From assembly GCA_964580435.1 (NCBI GenBank), contig CAZOKP010000014.1, forward strand, positions 1 to 44,331: DNA of 44,331 nucleotides, read 5' to 3'. Positions 32,001 to 39,750 of this stretch are shown piece after piece. Source of the stretch: CAZKEW01 sp964580435 (GTDB lineage: Bacteria; Acidobacteriota; Aminicenantia; Aminicenantales; UBA8522). Numbering within the stretch: position 1 is the stretch's first letter; each line of letters starts with the position of its first letter. The position numbers were made by a program, and so were the translations under genes. The notes under the pieces are model-generated. The model searched no databases and had not been told where the DNA came from. It saw only the letters and a list, made by a program, of their open reading frames with translations.

Positions 32001-32471
32001 ATGGCGATTATCAGATGGGATCCCTTCAGGGATTTGGTGACCTTGAGGGAAAAGATGAACCGGCTGTTTGAGGACGCTGTGACAAGCCGCGGCGAACAAA
32101 AAGACCTCATCACGAGCGCCTGGGCTCCTGCTGTTGACATTTACGAAGATGAAAACCAGCTCGTGCTCACGGCTGAGATCCCTGGAATCGAGGAGAAAGA
32201 TGTCGAAATCAAACTCGAGGACAACATGTTGAGCATCCAGGGCGAACGGAAGATGGAAAAGGAGACAAAGGAAGAGAATTATCACCGCCTCGAAAGAGCT
32301 TACGGCTCGTTCTACAGATCATTCACTCTGCCGAATTATATCGACCAGGACAAAATCCACGCCGAGCACGAAAACGGCGTTTTGAAGATCACGATGCCCA
32401 AAAAGCCAGAGCTCAAGCCGCGGAAAGTCAAGATCCTCAAACAGATTTCTGAAGAAAAGCCCAAGAAATAA
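32001..32471 (+). CDS. Hsp20/alpha-crystallin family small heat shock protein
   Basis: 156 aa. Small heat shock proteins bind unfolding proteins without ATP and hold them for refolding. The N-terminus IIRWDPFRDLVTLREKMNRLFED is typical. The alpha-crystallin domain covers about 43-140 (WAPAVDIYEDENQLVLTAEI, then GVLKITMPKKPELKPRKVKI). The I-x-I oligomerisation motif is not clear in the short charged tail. It is monocistronic, with a strong promoter, SD TAGGAGG and a strong rho-independent terminator. The inverted repeat next to the -35 suggests dedicated control. Confidence 0.96.
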   Translation: MAIIRWDPFRDLVTLREKMNRLFEDAVTSRGEQKDLITSAWAPAVDIYEDENQLVLTAEIPGIEEKDVEIKLEDNMLSIQGERKMEKETKEENYHRLERAYGSFYRSFTLPNYIDQDKIHAEHENGVLKITMPKKPELKPRKVKILKQISEEKPKK

Positions 32472-32493
32472 GGCCCCTACCGATCTGATCGGA

Positions 32494-32532
32494 AAAGCGC
32501 CGGCGGCCGGAAAGGCCACGGCGCTTTTTTTT
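32494..32532 (+). terminator. Strong rho-independent terminator of hsp20
   Basis: AAAGCGCCG ... CGGCGCTTT with an inner GGCC/GGCC stem, followed by eight T (32525-32532). On the minus strand it also ends in a T run of four, so it may act from both sides between hsp20 and comF. Confidence 0.9.
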
Positions 32533-32547
32533 GCCCCGGAAAACGCT

Positions 32548-33294
32548 TCAGGCTTGAGCAATGGTCACAGCCCTGACCTCCTTGGCGCCCGCTTTCCTCA
32601 GGGCTAAGCTGCACTCGCGGAGGGTTGAACCGGTCGTATAAACATCATCGACAAGGAGGATGACTTTGCCCTTGATCGTCTCAGGCCTCTTCACTTTAAA
32701 CGCCCCGCGCACATTTCTCGCTCTTTCATTCGCCTCCAAGGACGTCTGGGGAGGAATATTTTTCACTTTCACAAGCCGCTTGTCCATAAGGTCGATATTT
32801 TTTAGGTGGGACAGCCGCTTGGCCAGGACCCGAGATTGGTTAAACCCTCGTTTTTTCTCCCTGATGGGATGAAGCGGCACGGGGACGATAGCGTCCACGT
32901 CGAGCCAGAGATCTTCCTCCGAGCCCAGAGCTTGATCCATAAAATCGGCCAAATACTGCCCCAAACCCTCGAACCCGCCGTACTTGTAGAGCAAGATGAC
33001 ATCCTTGACGGTCCCCTCATAGCGGCCGCAAGACCGATGTTTGGAGAACGGCGGGGTTCTCTCTAGGCAACCCAGGCAAAAATGAGGCTCTCCCGCACCC
33101 TCAAAAAATCGGCCACAGCACAGGCAATAAGAGTCCTGAGGCTGAGGCTTGATTCTTTCCTGACAACTCTGGCAGATGATCTTTTCCCCGGGTTTCTCGA
33201 GGAATGTCTGACAGATTTCACAAAACGAGGGATAGAGAAGAACCTCTGCGTATTTACTCCAGGAGGAGAGCAGCCGGCGGAAAGCGGCCCTCAA
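32548..33294 (-). CDS. comF: ComF-family phosphoribosyltransferase-like protein
   Basis: 248 aa from a TTG at 33294 that overlaps the dksA stop (TTGA); a longer frame to 33396 would overlap dksA by 105 nt and add residues unlike the family. Four Cys pairs (CEIC, CQSC, CLCC, CLGC) form the N-terminal zinc-ribbon region. The PRTase motif is VILLVDDVYTTGST, with REKKRGFNQ and RARNVRGAF as family signatures. ComF assists DNA uptake in competent bacteria, but the family is widespread and its reaction is unclear. It is the last gene of rlmH-dksA-comF. Confidence 0.9.
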   Translation of the reverse strand: MRAAFRRLLSSWSKYAEVLLYPSFCEICQTFLEKPGEKIICQSCQERIKPQPQDSYCLCCGRFFEGAGEPHFCLGCLERTPPFSKHRSCGRYEGTVKDVILLYKYGGFEGLGQYLADFMDQALGSEEDLWLDVDAIVPVPLHPIREKKRGFNQSRVLAKRLSHLKNIDLMDKRLVKVKNIPPQTSLEANERARNVRGAFKVKRPETIKGKVILLVDDVYTTGSTLRECSLALRKAGAKEVRAVTIAQA

Positions 33295-33668
33295 CCTTTC
33301 TCTTCTTCCAGTTTCTGCTGACAATCGATGCAGTAGGGAGTCCAGGGGAGGGTAGTCAGGCGCTTTCTGCCGATCGGCTTCTGGCACATCTGGCACAACC
33401 CGAACTCCGGGGTCTTCAGCCTTTTGAGAGCTTCGTCAATGAGAAATAGCTGCTCTCGCTCGGCGTTGGATAAGCTCAGAAGAAATTCTTTGGTATAGGA
33501 ACTCTCCGCCTTGTCGGCCACGTCCTGAGCGATATCCGTTTCGACTTCCTTGCTCTCGTTATAGAATTGACTCAGTTTCCTGATGATTTTTTCTTTCTGT
33601 TCCAGGAGGCATTTTCGGTAAGCCCGCTTCTCCGTCTTGGTCAATTTATCCACTTTTTTATTTGGCAT
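33291..33668 (-). CDS. DksA/TraR-family zinc finger protein
   Basis: 125 aa. The N-terminal coiled coil (KRAYRKCLLEQKEKIIRKLSQFYN ... NAEREQLFLIDEALKRL, shown in parts) and C4 zinc finger (CQMCQ ... YCIDC) match DksA-like proteins that enter the RNA polymerase secondary channel. The tip segment DIAQDVADKAES carries Asp residues, as in true DksA (DxxDxA type), which act with ppGpp on stable RNA promoters. SD GAAAGGAAG lies before the ATG. It overlaps rlmH by 11 nt and comF by 4 nt. Confidence 0.92.
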   Translation of the reverse strand: MPNKKVDKLTKTEKRAYRKCLLEQKEKIIRKLSQFYNESKEVETDIAQDVADKAESSYTKEFLLSLSNAEREQLFLIDEALKRLKTPEFGLCQMCQKPIGRKRLTTLPWTPYCIDCQQKLEEEKG

Positions 33669-34122
33669 AGTGACTTCCTTTCATAATGGTTAAGGCCCGA
33701 TAAATCTGTTCCAGCAGGACGACGCGGCAGAGCTCATGAGAAAAGGTCATCCGCGACAGGGCGAGGAGAAAATCCGCTTTTTTAATGATCCTGTCGGCCA
33801 GGCCGGCGAACCCCCCGACGACAAAAGTCGCCGTTCGCGAAGTCAAAGACCGCTTCTCCAGAAATCCCGCGAAATCCTCTGAGCTCATCTCTCGTCCTTT
33901 GTCGAAGAGGCAGATAATATAACCATCCTCAAAGTGTTTTTCCAGGTTTCTTGCTTCCAGGTCCTTGATTTTCTCGGCATATCGGTCGTCCCATCCTTTG
34001 GCTTCTTTCGTTTCGACAAGGCTGCAGGGCTGGAGCTGGCGGATCCTCGCCAGATAGAACTCCTCCAGAGCCCGGCAGTCCCTGTTTTTTGTCTTCCCAG
34101 GCCAGATCAGCTTGAGTTGCAT
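33658..34122 (-). CDS. rlmH: 23S rRNA (pseudouridine1915-N3)-methyltransferase
   Basis: 154 aa SPOUT methyltransferase modifying helix 69 of 23S rRNA at the subunit interface. Signatures are FDKGREMSSEDFAGFL, FVVGGFAGL and the C-terminal knot SRMTFSHELCRVVLLEQIYRALTIMKGSHYAK region (read in parts). The final motif is HYAK rather than the common PYHK. It is the first gene of a three-gene unit with its own promoter, separate from the rsfS transcript. Confidence 0.95.
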   Translation of the reverse strand: MQLKLIWPGKTKNRDCRALEEFYLARIRQLQPCSLVETKEAKGWDDRYAEKIKDLEARNLEKHFEDGYIICLFDKGREMSSEDFAGFLEKRSLTSRTATFVVGGFAGLADRIIKKADFLLALSRMTFSHELCRVVLLEQIYRALTIMKGSHYAK

Positions 34123-34193
34123 TCTTAATTATGCCCCATTTTTTCCCAGGCAAAGCAGCCGTTTTGTCCCGCCTGTTCAAAAATTGCCCATAA

Positions 34194-34222
34194 AAAATAA
34201 TGATTTACAAAGGAAATGTCAA
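34194..34222 (-). promoter_or_regulatory. Promoter of rlmH-dksA-comF
   Basis: On the minus strand, TTGACA (34217-34222), a 17-nt spacer and TATTTT (34194-34199). The leader to the rlmH ATG would be about 65 nt. Confidence 0.6.
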
Positions 34223-34241
34223 TATATAATTTGAAGGATGT

Positions 34242-34622
34242 CTAGCTCGAGGCGTAGGTCACTTTGGGAGCGTCTCCCCATAATTTTTCGAGGAGATAAT
34301 ATTCGCGGGCACTTTTTGAGAACACATGGACGATGAAACTTCCGTAGTCCATCAGGATCCATTCGGCGTGCTCTTTGCCCTCGACCCCCATGGGGACACA
34401 TTTCTGCCTCTTCAGCTCCTGTTCGATGCCCTCATAGATGGCGACATTCTGCCTGGAAGAATTCCCCGTCATGATGACAAAGAAATCTGTAAACGTGGAG
34501 ATCTCTCTGAGGTCAAGGACAAGGATATCTTCGGCTTTCTTCGCCTGGCAGGCTTTGACAGAGAGCTTGACTTCGGGAGGAAGACTCCTCTTGGTGAACT
34601 GTTTTGTTTTGGCTTGGACCAT
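34242..34622 (-). CDS. rsfS: Ribosomal silencing factor RsfS
   Basis: 126 aa. It binds L14 and blocks 30S-50S joining when nutrients are low. Family signatures are DILVLDLREISTFTDFFVIMTGNSSRQ (in parts), AEWILMDYGSFIVHVF and YYLLEKLWGDAP. An SD (AGGAG) lies in the end of nadD, and the ATG follows the nadD stop by one base, so translation is coupled. The obg-nadD-rsfS order is classic. Confidence 0.96.
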   Translation of the reverse strand: MVQAKTKQFTKRSLPPEVKLSVKACQAKKAEDILVLDLREISTFTDFFVIMTGNSSRQNVAIYEGIEQELKRQKCVPMGVEGKEHAEWILMDYGSFIVHVFSKSAREYYLLEKLWGDAPKVTYASS

Positions 34623-34623
34623 C

Positions 34624-35283
34624 TTACTCCTGATAAAGCTTGTTCTTTTTGATGTAGACCTCCACGGCTTCCGGGAGGAAGCCTTTAACGGATTGGCCTT
34701 GCTTGATCCTGAGGCGAATCTCTGTCGAGGATATATCCAGGGCCTTTATGGAAACAAGGAAAACCCGGAATGTGCGGACAAGGTCCTCCGCGACCGACTC
34801 GGATTCCCCCAGGTCGAAGATTTGACCGGCATATCTTCGAGGAAGCACGGACCTGGCCTCTTCCAGAAGGTAGCCCGGCCGGCTGGTGACGATAAAATGG
34901 CATTGCCCGAGCACCTCTTGGTACGATTTCCAGGTCTCAATTTCCAAAAAGGCATCGATGCCGACGATGAAAAAGACCCAGGCATCCCGGTATATGTTTT
35001 TGACCTTGTTCAAGGTGATGATGGAATAGGATTTTTCCTGGGCTTCGATCTCGATAGGAGACGCCACATAACGCGGATTCCCCCGAACGGCGGCCTCGAC
35101 CATGGCGAAGCGGTCTTCGGGAGATGCTATGTCGGTCGTCTGTTTGTGCGGGGGAATGAAAGAAGGGATGAATAGGATTTTGTGGAGAGCGAACTTCCGT
35201 CGGACCTCGTCGGCGGCCCGCAGATGTCCTTCGTGCACGGGATTAAAGGTCCCACCCAAAAGGCCGATCCTCTCCTTGACCAT
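34624..35283 (-). CDS. nadD: Nicotinate-nucleotide adenylyltransferase
   Basis: 219 aa. It makes nicotinate-adenine dinucleotide from NaMN and ATP, the substrate of the nearby nadE product. GLLGGTFNPVHEGHL is the nucleotidyltransferase HxGH-type motif, and SSTEIRLRI is the ISSTxxR motif. It starts 4 nt after the obg stop and ends one base before rsfS. Confidence 0.96.
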   Translation of the reverse strand: MVKERIGLLGGTFNPVHEGHLRAADEVRRKFALHKILFIPSFIPPHKQTTDIASPEDRFAMVEAAVRGNPRYVASPIEIEAQEKSYSIITLNKVKNIYRDAWVFFIVGIDAFLEIETWKSYQEVLGQCHFIVTSRPGYLLEEARSVLPRRYAGQIFDLGESESVAEDLVRTFRVFLVSIKALDISSTEIRLRIKQGQSVKGFLPEAVEVYIKKNKLYQE

Positions 35284-35287
35284 CCGC

Positions 35288-36304
35288 CTAGCCTTTGTTT
35301 TCCTCCACAGAAGCCAGCTCCTTGGCCATGGCTGATACTAAAGGCTTCAGCCCTTTTCCTTTCATCGCCGAGATGGCAAAAAAAGGCAATCGTTTCCGGG
35401 AGGCCAGTTTTTTCACCGCCCCGAGCCCTTCCATCGACTCTCCCAAGAGATCGATTTTGTTGGCGACCACGATCTGCGGCCTCCTGACAAGCTCCGGGCT
35501 ATAGGCTTCCAACTCGTCCATGACGACCCGGTAATCATCGACCGGGTCGCGTCCCGAATAGGGCGAGACATCAATGATATGGACTAATATTTTTGTCCTC
35601 TCGATGTGCTTGAGAAATTGGGTTCCCAACCCGTGCCCCTCGTGAGCCCCGGCGATGAGCCCCGGGATATCCGCCACTATAAAACTTCTTTCCCTGCCCA
35701 CATCCACGACCCCAAGGTGAGGGACGAGGGTGGTGAAAGGATAATCGGCGATGACCGGCCTGGCCGCGGAGATCTTTGAGATCAGCGTGGATTTTCCCAC
35801 ATTAGGGAAGCCGACCAGTCCGACATCGGCGATAAGCTTCAGCTCCAGGATGAGTTCTTTTTCCTCGCCGGGCTCGCCGTTCTGCCATTCTCTCGGAGTC
35901 CTGTGCGTGGGCGTCGCGAAAGAGGCGTTTCCCCGTCCCCCTTTCCCGCCTCCGGCCGCCAGGAATTCTTGGCCCGGGTGCAGAAAATCAAACAAAATCT
36001 CTCCGTTTTCAGCCGATTTGACGACTGTTCCGACGGGGACGCTCAAGATGAGGTCTTCGCCCTTCTTCCCGGAGCGGTTGCCGCCCTCGCCGTGGGCCCC
36101 CTTGCGGGCCTTGTTGATGGGATGGAACCGGAAATAGGAAAGGGAGCTCAGCCCTTGCTCGGCCACCAGGAAAATACTGCCGCCGTCTCCGCCGCGGCCT
36201 CCGTCAGGCCCCCCCTTGGGGACACCATATTCCCGGCGAAAGCTGACGCATCCATTCCCTCCCTTGCCGGCGAGAAGATAGACTTTGATCCGATCAACGA
36301 ACAT
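35288..36304 (-). CDS. obg: GTPase Obg
   Basis: 338 aa. This essential GTPase binds the 50S subunit and takes part in late assembly and stress control. The glycine-rich Obg fold covers about 1-160 (AGKGGNGCVSFRREYGVPKGG, DGGRGGDGGS). The G domain has G1 GFPNVGKST, G2 TTLVPHLG, G3 DIPGL, G4 NKID and G5 SAMKGKG. There is no long C-terminal extension, as in many bacteria. It follows rpmA by 86 nt, the usual rplU-rpmA-obg order. Confidence 0.98.
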   Translation of the reverse strand: MFVDRIKVYLLAGKGGNGCVSFRREYGVPKGGPDGGRGGDGGSIFLVAEQGLSSLSYFRFHPINKARKGAHGEGGNRSGKKGEDLILSVPVGTVVKSAENGEILFDFLHPGQEFLAAGGGKGGRGNASFATPTHRTPREWQNGEPGEEKELILELKLIADVGLVGFPNVGKSTLISKISAARPVIADYPFTTLVPHLGVVDVGRERSFIVADIPGLIAGAHEGHGLGTQFLKHIERTKILVHIIDVSPYSGRDPVDDYRVVMDELEAYSPELVRRPQIVVANKIDLLGESMEGLGAVKKLASRKRLPFFAISAMKGKGLKPLVSAMAKELASVEENKG

Positions 36305-36390
36305 GCTGGTTTAGCCGGGGCCTCCGCAAAATGGAGATGACCTTGCGTTTTCTGTGGCGACAGAATGCGACTTCGTTTTAGCCAACACCT

Positions 36391-36645
36391 CTAAGCCGGG
36401 ACGACAGAGACGAATTTGCCCCTGCTCCCTTTATCTTCAAACCGAACAACGCCGTCTTTCCTGGCAAAGAGCGTGTCATCCTTGCCCCGACTCACATTGA
36501 CACCCGCTTTAAACGGTGTTCCTCTCTGACGAATGAGGATAGACCCAGTCCGGACCACCTGGCCGCTGAAACGTTTCACCCCCAACCGCTTGCCGCTGCT
36601 GTCTCTTCCGTTTCGAGCGCTTCCGCTCGATTTCTTATGTGCCAT
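36391..36645 (-). CDS. rpmA: 50S ribosomal protein L27
   Basis: 84 aa, standard length. The N-terminus AHKKSSGSARNGRDSSGKRLG reaches the peptidyl transferase centre and has no cleavable extension of the Firmicutes type. It lies 12 nt after rplU in the same transcript; the L27-L21 pair binds close together in the ribosome. Confidence 0.98.
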   Translation of the reverse strand: MAHKKSSGSARNGRDSSGKRLGVKRFSGQVVRTGSILIRQRGTPFKAGVNVSRGKDDTLFARKDGVVRFEDKGSRGKFVSVVPA

Positions 36646-36657
36646 CCTCGTTCTCCT

Positions 36658-37209
36658 TTACTTCGGCCGCTTCTTCGGGGCCGTTTTGGCCGGAGCCACT
36701 TTCTTGGCTTTGGCGGCCTTTTTCTCTTTGGCCTTCTCCGGTTTCGGTTCCGCGGGCTTCTCCTTGGCCTTCGCTTCCCGCTTCTCCGGCTTCTTCACTT
36801 CAGGAGCCTCCGCCTTTTTTTTCTCTATCACGGGTTTCGCTTCTTTCACAACCTTTTCTTCCGGCTCGCTAACTTCTTCTTCAATATAGGTGTTGACGTC
36901 CGGGATGATCCTCTCGATCCTGACCCGGGTTAGCTCCTGTCGGTGTCCGCGCGTTCTCCTGTACTGCTTCCTTCTTTTCTTCTTGAAAACGAGAACCTTC
37001 GCGTCCTTAAAATCCTCCATGATCCTGGCCCTGACCGCAGCTTTTTCAACGACCGGCATCCCGATCACGGTCTCTTTATCATCGGCAATCAGGAGGACCT
37101 GATTGAAGAAAATTCTCTGGCTCGCTCCTGCGGGAACCCTCTCGACTGCGAGAACATCTCCTTCCTGGACCTTGTACTGCTTTCCTCCGGTCTTGATGAT
37201 CGCGAACAT
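36658..37209 (-). CDS. rplU: 50S ribosomal protein L21 with ~80-residue Lys/Glu/Ala/Pro-rich extension
   Basis: 183 aa from the ATG at 37209 (MFAIIKTGGKQYKV; SD AAAGGAA). The first ~103 residues are the complete L21 (ending TRVRIERI), normally the whole protein. An extra tail rich in Lys, Glu, Ala and Pro (VEKKKAEAPEVKKPEKREAK and similar) follows, ending KKRPK. The tail is low-complexity and probably disordered, and could bind rRNA or assembly factors. The frame is uninterrupted, so the tail is not a simple sequencing artefact. Confidence 0.95.
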   Translation of the reverse strand: MFAIIKTGGKQYKVQEGDVLAVERVPAGASQRIFFNQVLLIADDKETVIGMPVVEKAAVRARIMEDFKDAKVLVFKKKRRKQYRRTRGHRQELTRVRIERIIPDVNTYIEEEVSEPEEKVVKEAKPVIEKKKAEAPEVKKPEKREAKAKEKPAEPKPEKAKEKKAAKAKKVAPAKTAPKKRPK

Positions 37210-37246
37210 GCTTTTTCCTTTATAAATTATGGAAAAATAAGGCATA

Positions 37247-37275
37247 AATCTAACACAAACCCTCTTTTATGTCAA
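37247..37275 (-). promoter_or_regulatory. Promoter of rplU-rpmA(-obg)
   Basis: On the minus strand, TTGACA (37270-37275), a 17-nt spacer and TAGATT (37247-37252), giving a leader of about 30 nt before the rplU ATG. Confidence 0.6.
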
Positions 37276-37335
37276 ATTTTTGGCAGGGAGGGACAGCATC
37301 TCCGTTTCCATGATTAACGCGATGATCCAGGGAGG

Positions 37336-37502
37336 GTGACACAGCATTAGTCCCCGCCCGGGGGATGAGGGGAGGGATGATGTGGTGAGAAGTCCGTATG
37401 AGCGACGAGCGGGCACGGTTCCTCGAAGAGGAGAGCGAGGAGCGAATCGAGCAAGATTTCCTCGCTGGGGAAATCGCAGCGTGACTTCGAGCCACATCTC
37501 CC
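37336..37502 (+). repeat. Dispersed repeat copy B, long hairpin
   Basis: Blocks 37336-37357 and 37374-37397 match copy A upstream of murA. The first block differs at three positions of 22, all G/A changes; the second shares TGGTGAGAAGTCCGT exactly. GGGATGATGTGG (37374-37385) can pair with CCACATCTCCC (37492-37502) with one bulge, so copy B is a longer hairpin whose loop holds about 100 extra bases. Confidence 0.6.
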
Positions 37503-37600
37503 GAGCCTCGCCGGGGGGTGAACCGCGACAGGACCCGCCTCCCATCATATCGTCAGAGAAAATGCAATCTGCCGAAAGAGTCCTCAACCGGGACGATGAC

Positions 37601-38215
37601 TCAATCCACCACGAAAATCATTTCAAAAGGAGTCTTGAGCTCGGGGATATCGAGCCGCAACTTCATTACTTTTCCTTTAATTCCTCCGGGCGGCATCGGA
37701 AAATAAATCAGGTCCTCCATGTAACCTTTTGTCCGGATATAGACGGAATCGATGACCCTGGCTCCCCCCTGGGTTTGAGGATAAAAATTACTGAGGGCTT
37801 TTTGGAAATAGCTGAAGCTCGTCAGGAGCTCATCGCCCAATATGCCTGTCTGGCTTTTGAACTTATGATCCGGAGTCAATTGATTGTAGTTCTTTTGAAG
37901 CTCAAGAATATCGGGCATGGGATAGACATTCCCATTCTCATCGACCAGGACAAGAGTTTCTCGATTCACGACGAACCCGTCCACGTTTTTGTTCGCTATT
38001 TTTATCCCCAGAGGAAAATATTTCTCGTTGAGGCGTCTGCTGGCCAGTTCCGTATCGGCGACGATGGCCAGTTCTCTCGTTTCTCTTTTATAAGAGAAAG
38101 CTCCGAACTTTGTTGTCTCCTGATTTGAGCTCAACGCGCTCCATCCCGGCGTCACGTCTCCAAAAAGAGCCAAAAGAATAAACGCTAGGGACACTCCGCC
38201 GAAGACTTTTTTCAT
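37601..38215 (-). CDS. Exported protein of unknown function, partner of the GWxTD protein
   Basis: 204 aa from the ATG at 38215, with SD GGGAGA; a GTG at 38236 overlaps the previous stop. A signal peptide (KKVFGGVSLAFILLALFGDV) precedes a beta-rich domain (YFPLGIKIANKNVDGFVVNRE, LVLVDENGNVYPMPD, KGKVMKLRLDIPE). This resembles the beta-sandwich of exported proteins that carry a conserved VDENGNxY-type turn. No family was recognised. It follows the GWxTD gene by 17 nt in one operon, so a shared envelope role is likely. Confidence 0.75.
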   Translation of the reverse strand: MKKVFGGVSLAFILLALFGDVTPGWSALSSNQETTKFGAFSYKRETRELAIVADTELASRRLNEKYFPLGIKIANKNVDGFVVNRETLVLVDENGNVYPMPDILELQKNYNQLTPDHKFKSQTGILGDELLTSFSYFQKALSNFYPQTQGGARVIDSVYIRTKGYMEDLIYFPMPPGGIKGKVMKLRLDIPELKTPFEMIFVVD

Positions 38216-38232
38216 TCTATGTTCTCCCTTTA

Positions 38233-39666
38233 TCACTCCACGGTAAAATCGGCGCTTTTCTCTATGGACGTATTGGCGATTTTATCCGTGATTTTTATTT
38301 TTAAGCTGTATGGGCCGGGTTTCAGCGGAGAGAGCGGGACTTGAGTCCCTCCGACCAGAGCTTTGTCCGGCTCAACTTTCTCACTGACCTCTTGCGGGTT
38401 AAGCTTATAGGTCACCTCTGGCGTGGAGATGAAGTAATCGATAGTCAAAGAGACCTTCTCGTTTTCCAGCTTGGCATTATAAACCTGGAAAAGGACATTC
38501 AAAAACTCACTCGGCTTAAATATATTCCCCCAGCGGGGAACAGCCTTAAACTCTCCGACAACATAGGGGTTGAATTCTTCCTTGCTGCCTGACCCTGAAG
38601 CGGACGTCACATCAGGAGACAGAATCAAAGTACTTGTGCTCAATTCGTCTTTCCAGAGATTCTGGACGTCCAGGTCGGATTTGAGCAAAGTGTATTTTTC
38701 CTTGTCTTTGTCCTCCACGCCAAGATAAAGAGCAATCTTGCCGGCATTGGTCGGAAGGCCGGCGATAGCCAAGAGCTTGCCTTCCGTTCCGGCTTCCGTG
38801 CTGACGGTTTTCAAAAAATCTTCTTCCCCCTGTTCTCCCTTTATTTTTCCGAAAACAGTGACTTGTTTGAATTTCTTCTTATCGATCTGCTGAGGGTCTA
38901 TCTGAATAAGGAAGGACACATAGGTGCTTTGGTTCATCGCCCGGGTAAAAATCGGCCTCCACTCCAAGGGGATCTGCTTGATCTCTTCTCCCGTGGTCAT
39001 GAAATTCGTAATCAATTTGCCTTCAAACGAGTTTTCGTCAAAATAAAATCTATAGCGCGGCAATTCGGTCAGGTCCGGATTAAAAATGACCTTTTTGGGA
39101 AATTGCTCAAGAGCCCGCCTCACGCTCTGAGTTGTCGCCGCAGACAAGTCATAGACACCCTGGAATTCTGTAAATTGGACCCTGAAAGATTCATTGAGGT
39201 TGAGGTCAGGCATGGGTTGGTAAGTCCATATTTCAGAGGCGCCCTCAAGCTGGCTCCCTCCAATTGACTCAGGCCGTGTCGTGGGAGCAAGAGCCGATGT
39301 TTGAAGCGGAGGGCCAAAAAACATGTAAACCCTTCCCATGTCACCATGAAATCCCCTTCTTGGGCCTGTACTATACGTCTTGTTGACGTATTCCAGCCTC
39401 CGATACCACTCGTCCTTGAACTCATTGTCCTTTGTTCCTGGGGAAGGATCTCTCCTGGCCCAGAACAGCTCGATAAACTGGTCTCTTTCCTCATCGGTGT
39501 TGAGTTTCTTGAACTGATTCTCTTCCTCCGCCGTGGTTAACAACTTCACTTCTTCTTTCAGCCATTGATCATACTTTTTCGTGTCTTTTTTCTTTTCAGC
39601 TGCGGACGTCGCGACAACAAAACAAGCCAAAATGGAAAACGCTATAAAACCGAATGCCTTTTTCAT
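38233..39666 (-). CDS. Exported GWxTD domain-containing protein
   Basis: 477 aa with signal peptide (KKAFGFIAFSILACFVVATSAA). Residues about 30-130 match the GWxTD domain: WLKEEVKLLTTAEEENQFKK, ERDQFIELFWARRDPSPGT, NEFKDEWYRRLEYVN and DMGRVYMFFGPP. The naming motif itself is GFHGD instead of GWxTD. The rest is beta-rich and ends in an Ig-like strand set (PGPYSLKIKITDKI). GWxTD proteins are common in Acidobacteria and Bacteroidetes relatives and have no known activity. SD GGAGG precedes the ATG. Confidence 0.88.
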   Translation of the reverse strand: MKKAFGFIAFSILACFVVATSAAEKKKDTKKYDQWLKEEVKLLTTAEEENQFKKLNTDEERDQFIELFWARRDPSPGTKDNEFKDEWYRRLEYVNKTYSTGPRRGFHGDMGRVYMFFGPPLQTSALAPTTRPESIGGSQLEGASEIWTYQPMPDLNLNESFRVQFTEFQGVYDLSAATTQSVRRALEQFPKKVIFNPDLTELPRYRFYFDENSFEGKLITNFMTTGEEIKQIPLEWRPIFTRAMNQSTYVSFLIQIDPQQIDKKKFKQVTVFGKIKGEQGEEDFLKTVSTEAGTEGKLLAIAGLPTNAGKIALYLGVEDKDKEKYTLLKSDLDVQNLWKDELSTSTLILSPDVTSASGSGSKEEFNPYVVGEFKAVPRWGNIFKPSEFLNVLFQVYNAKLENEKVSLTIDYFISTPEVTYKLNPQEVSEKVEPDKALVGGTQVPLSPLKPGPYSLKIKITDKIANTSIEKSADFTVE

Positions 39667-39688
39667 TTAAGCCTCCACTCAAGATAAT

Positions 39689-39717
39689 ATTTTAACAGAT
39701 AAAGGACTGATAAACAA
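39689..39717 (-). promoter_or_regulatory. Candidate promoter of the GWxTD operon
   Basis: On the minus strand, TTGTTT (39712-39717, weak), a 17-nt spacer and TAAAAT (39689-39694), about 22 nt upstream of the ATG at 39666. Confidence 0.4.
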
Positions 39718-39750
39718 GCGGACCTCCCCCCTAAACACCGGCCTTTTCAA

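Larger units (their letters stand above)
37210..37600. other. 391-nt region: rplU promoter plus structured repeat, no gene seen
   Basis: It holds the rplU promoter (37247-37275) and, beyond it, dispersed repeat copy B with several short stems, including GATTTCC/GGAAATC (about 37456-37476) and GCGAGGA/TCCTCGC. Open frames cross it on both strands but lack family resemblance or SD sites, and look like by-products of GC-rich repeats. An unrecognised structured RNA is possible. Confidence 0.5.

Noticed and set aside
37382..37480. Resemblance to group II intron domain V (CCGTATGAG ... GCACGGTTC)
   Set aside because: The AGC catalytic triad, GNRA tetraloop and two-base bulge are not present, the stems do not pair fully, and no intron-encoded reverse transcriptase is nearby.
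37382..38128. 248-codon plus-strand frame crossing the intergenic repeat and the gene at 37601-38215
   Set aside because: It has no SD or family features, and most of it is antisense to an exported protein gene with a clear signal peptide.
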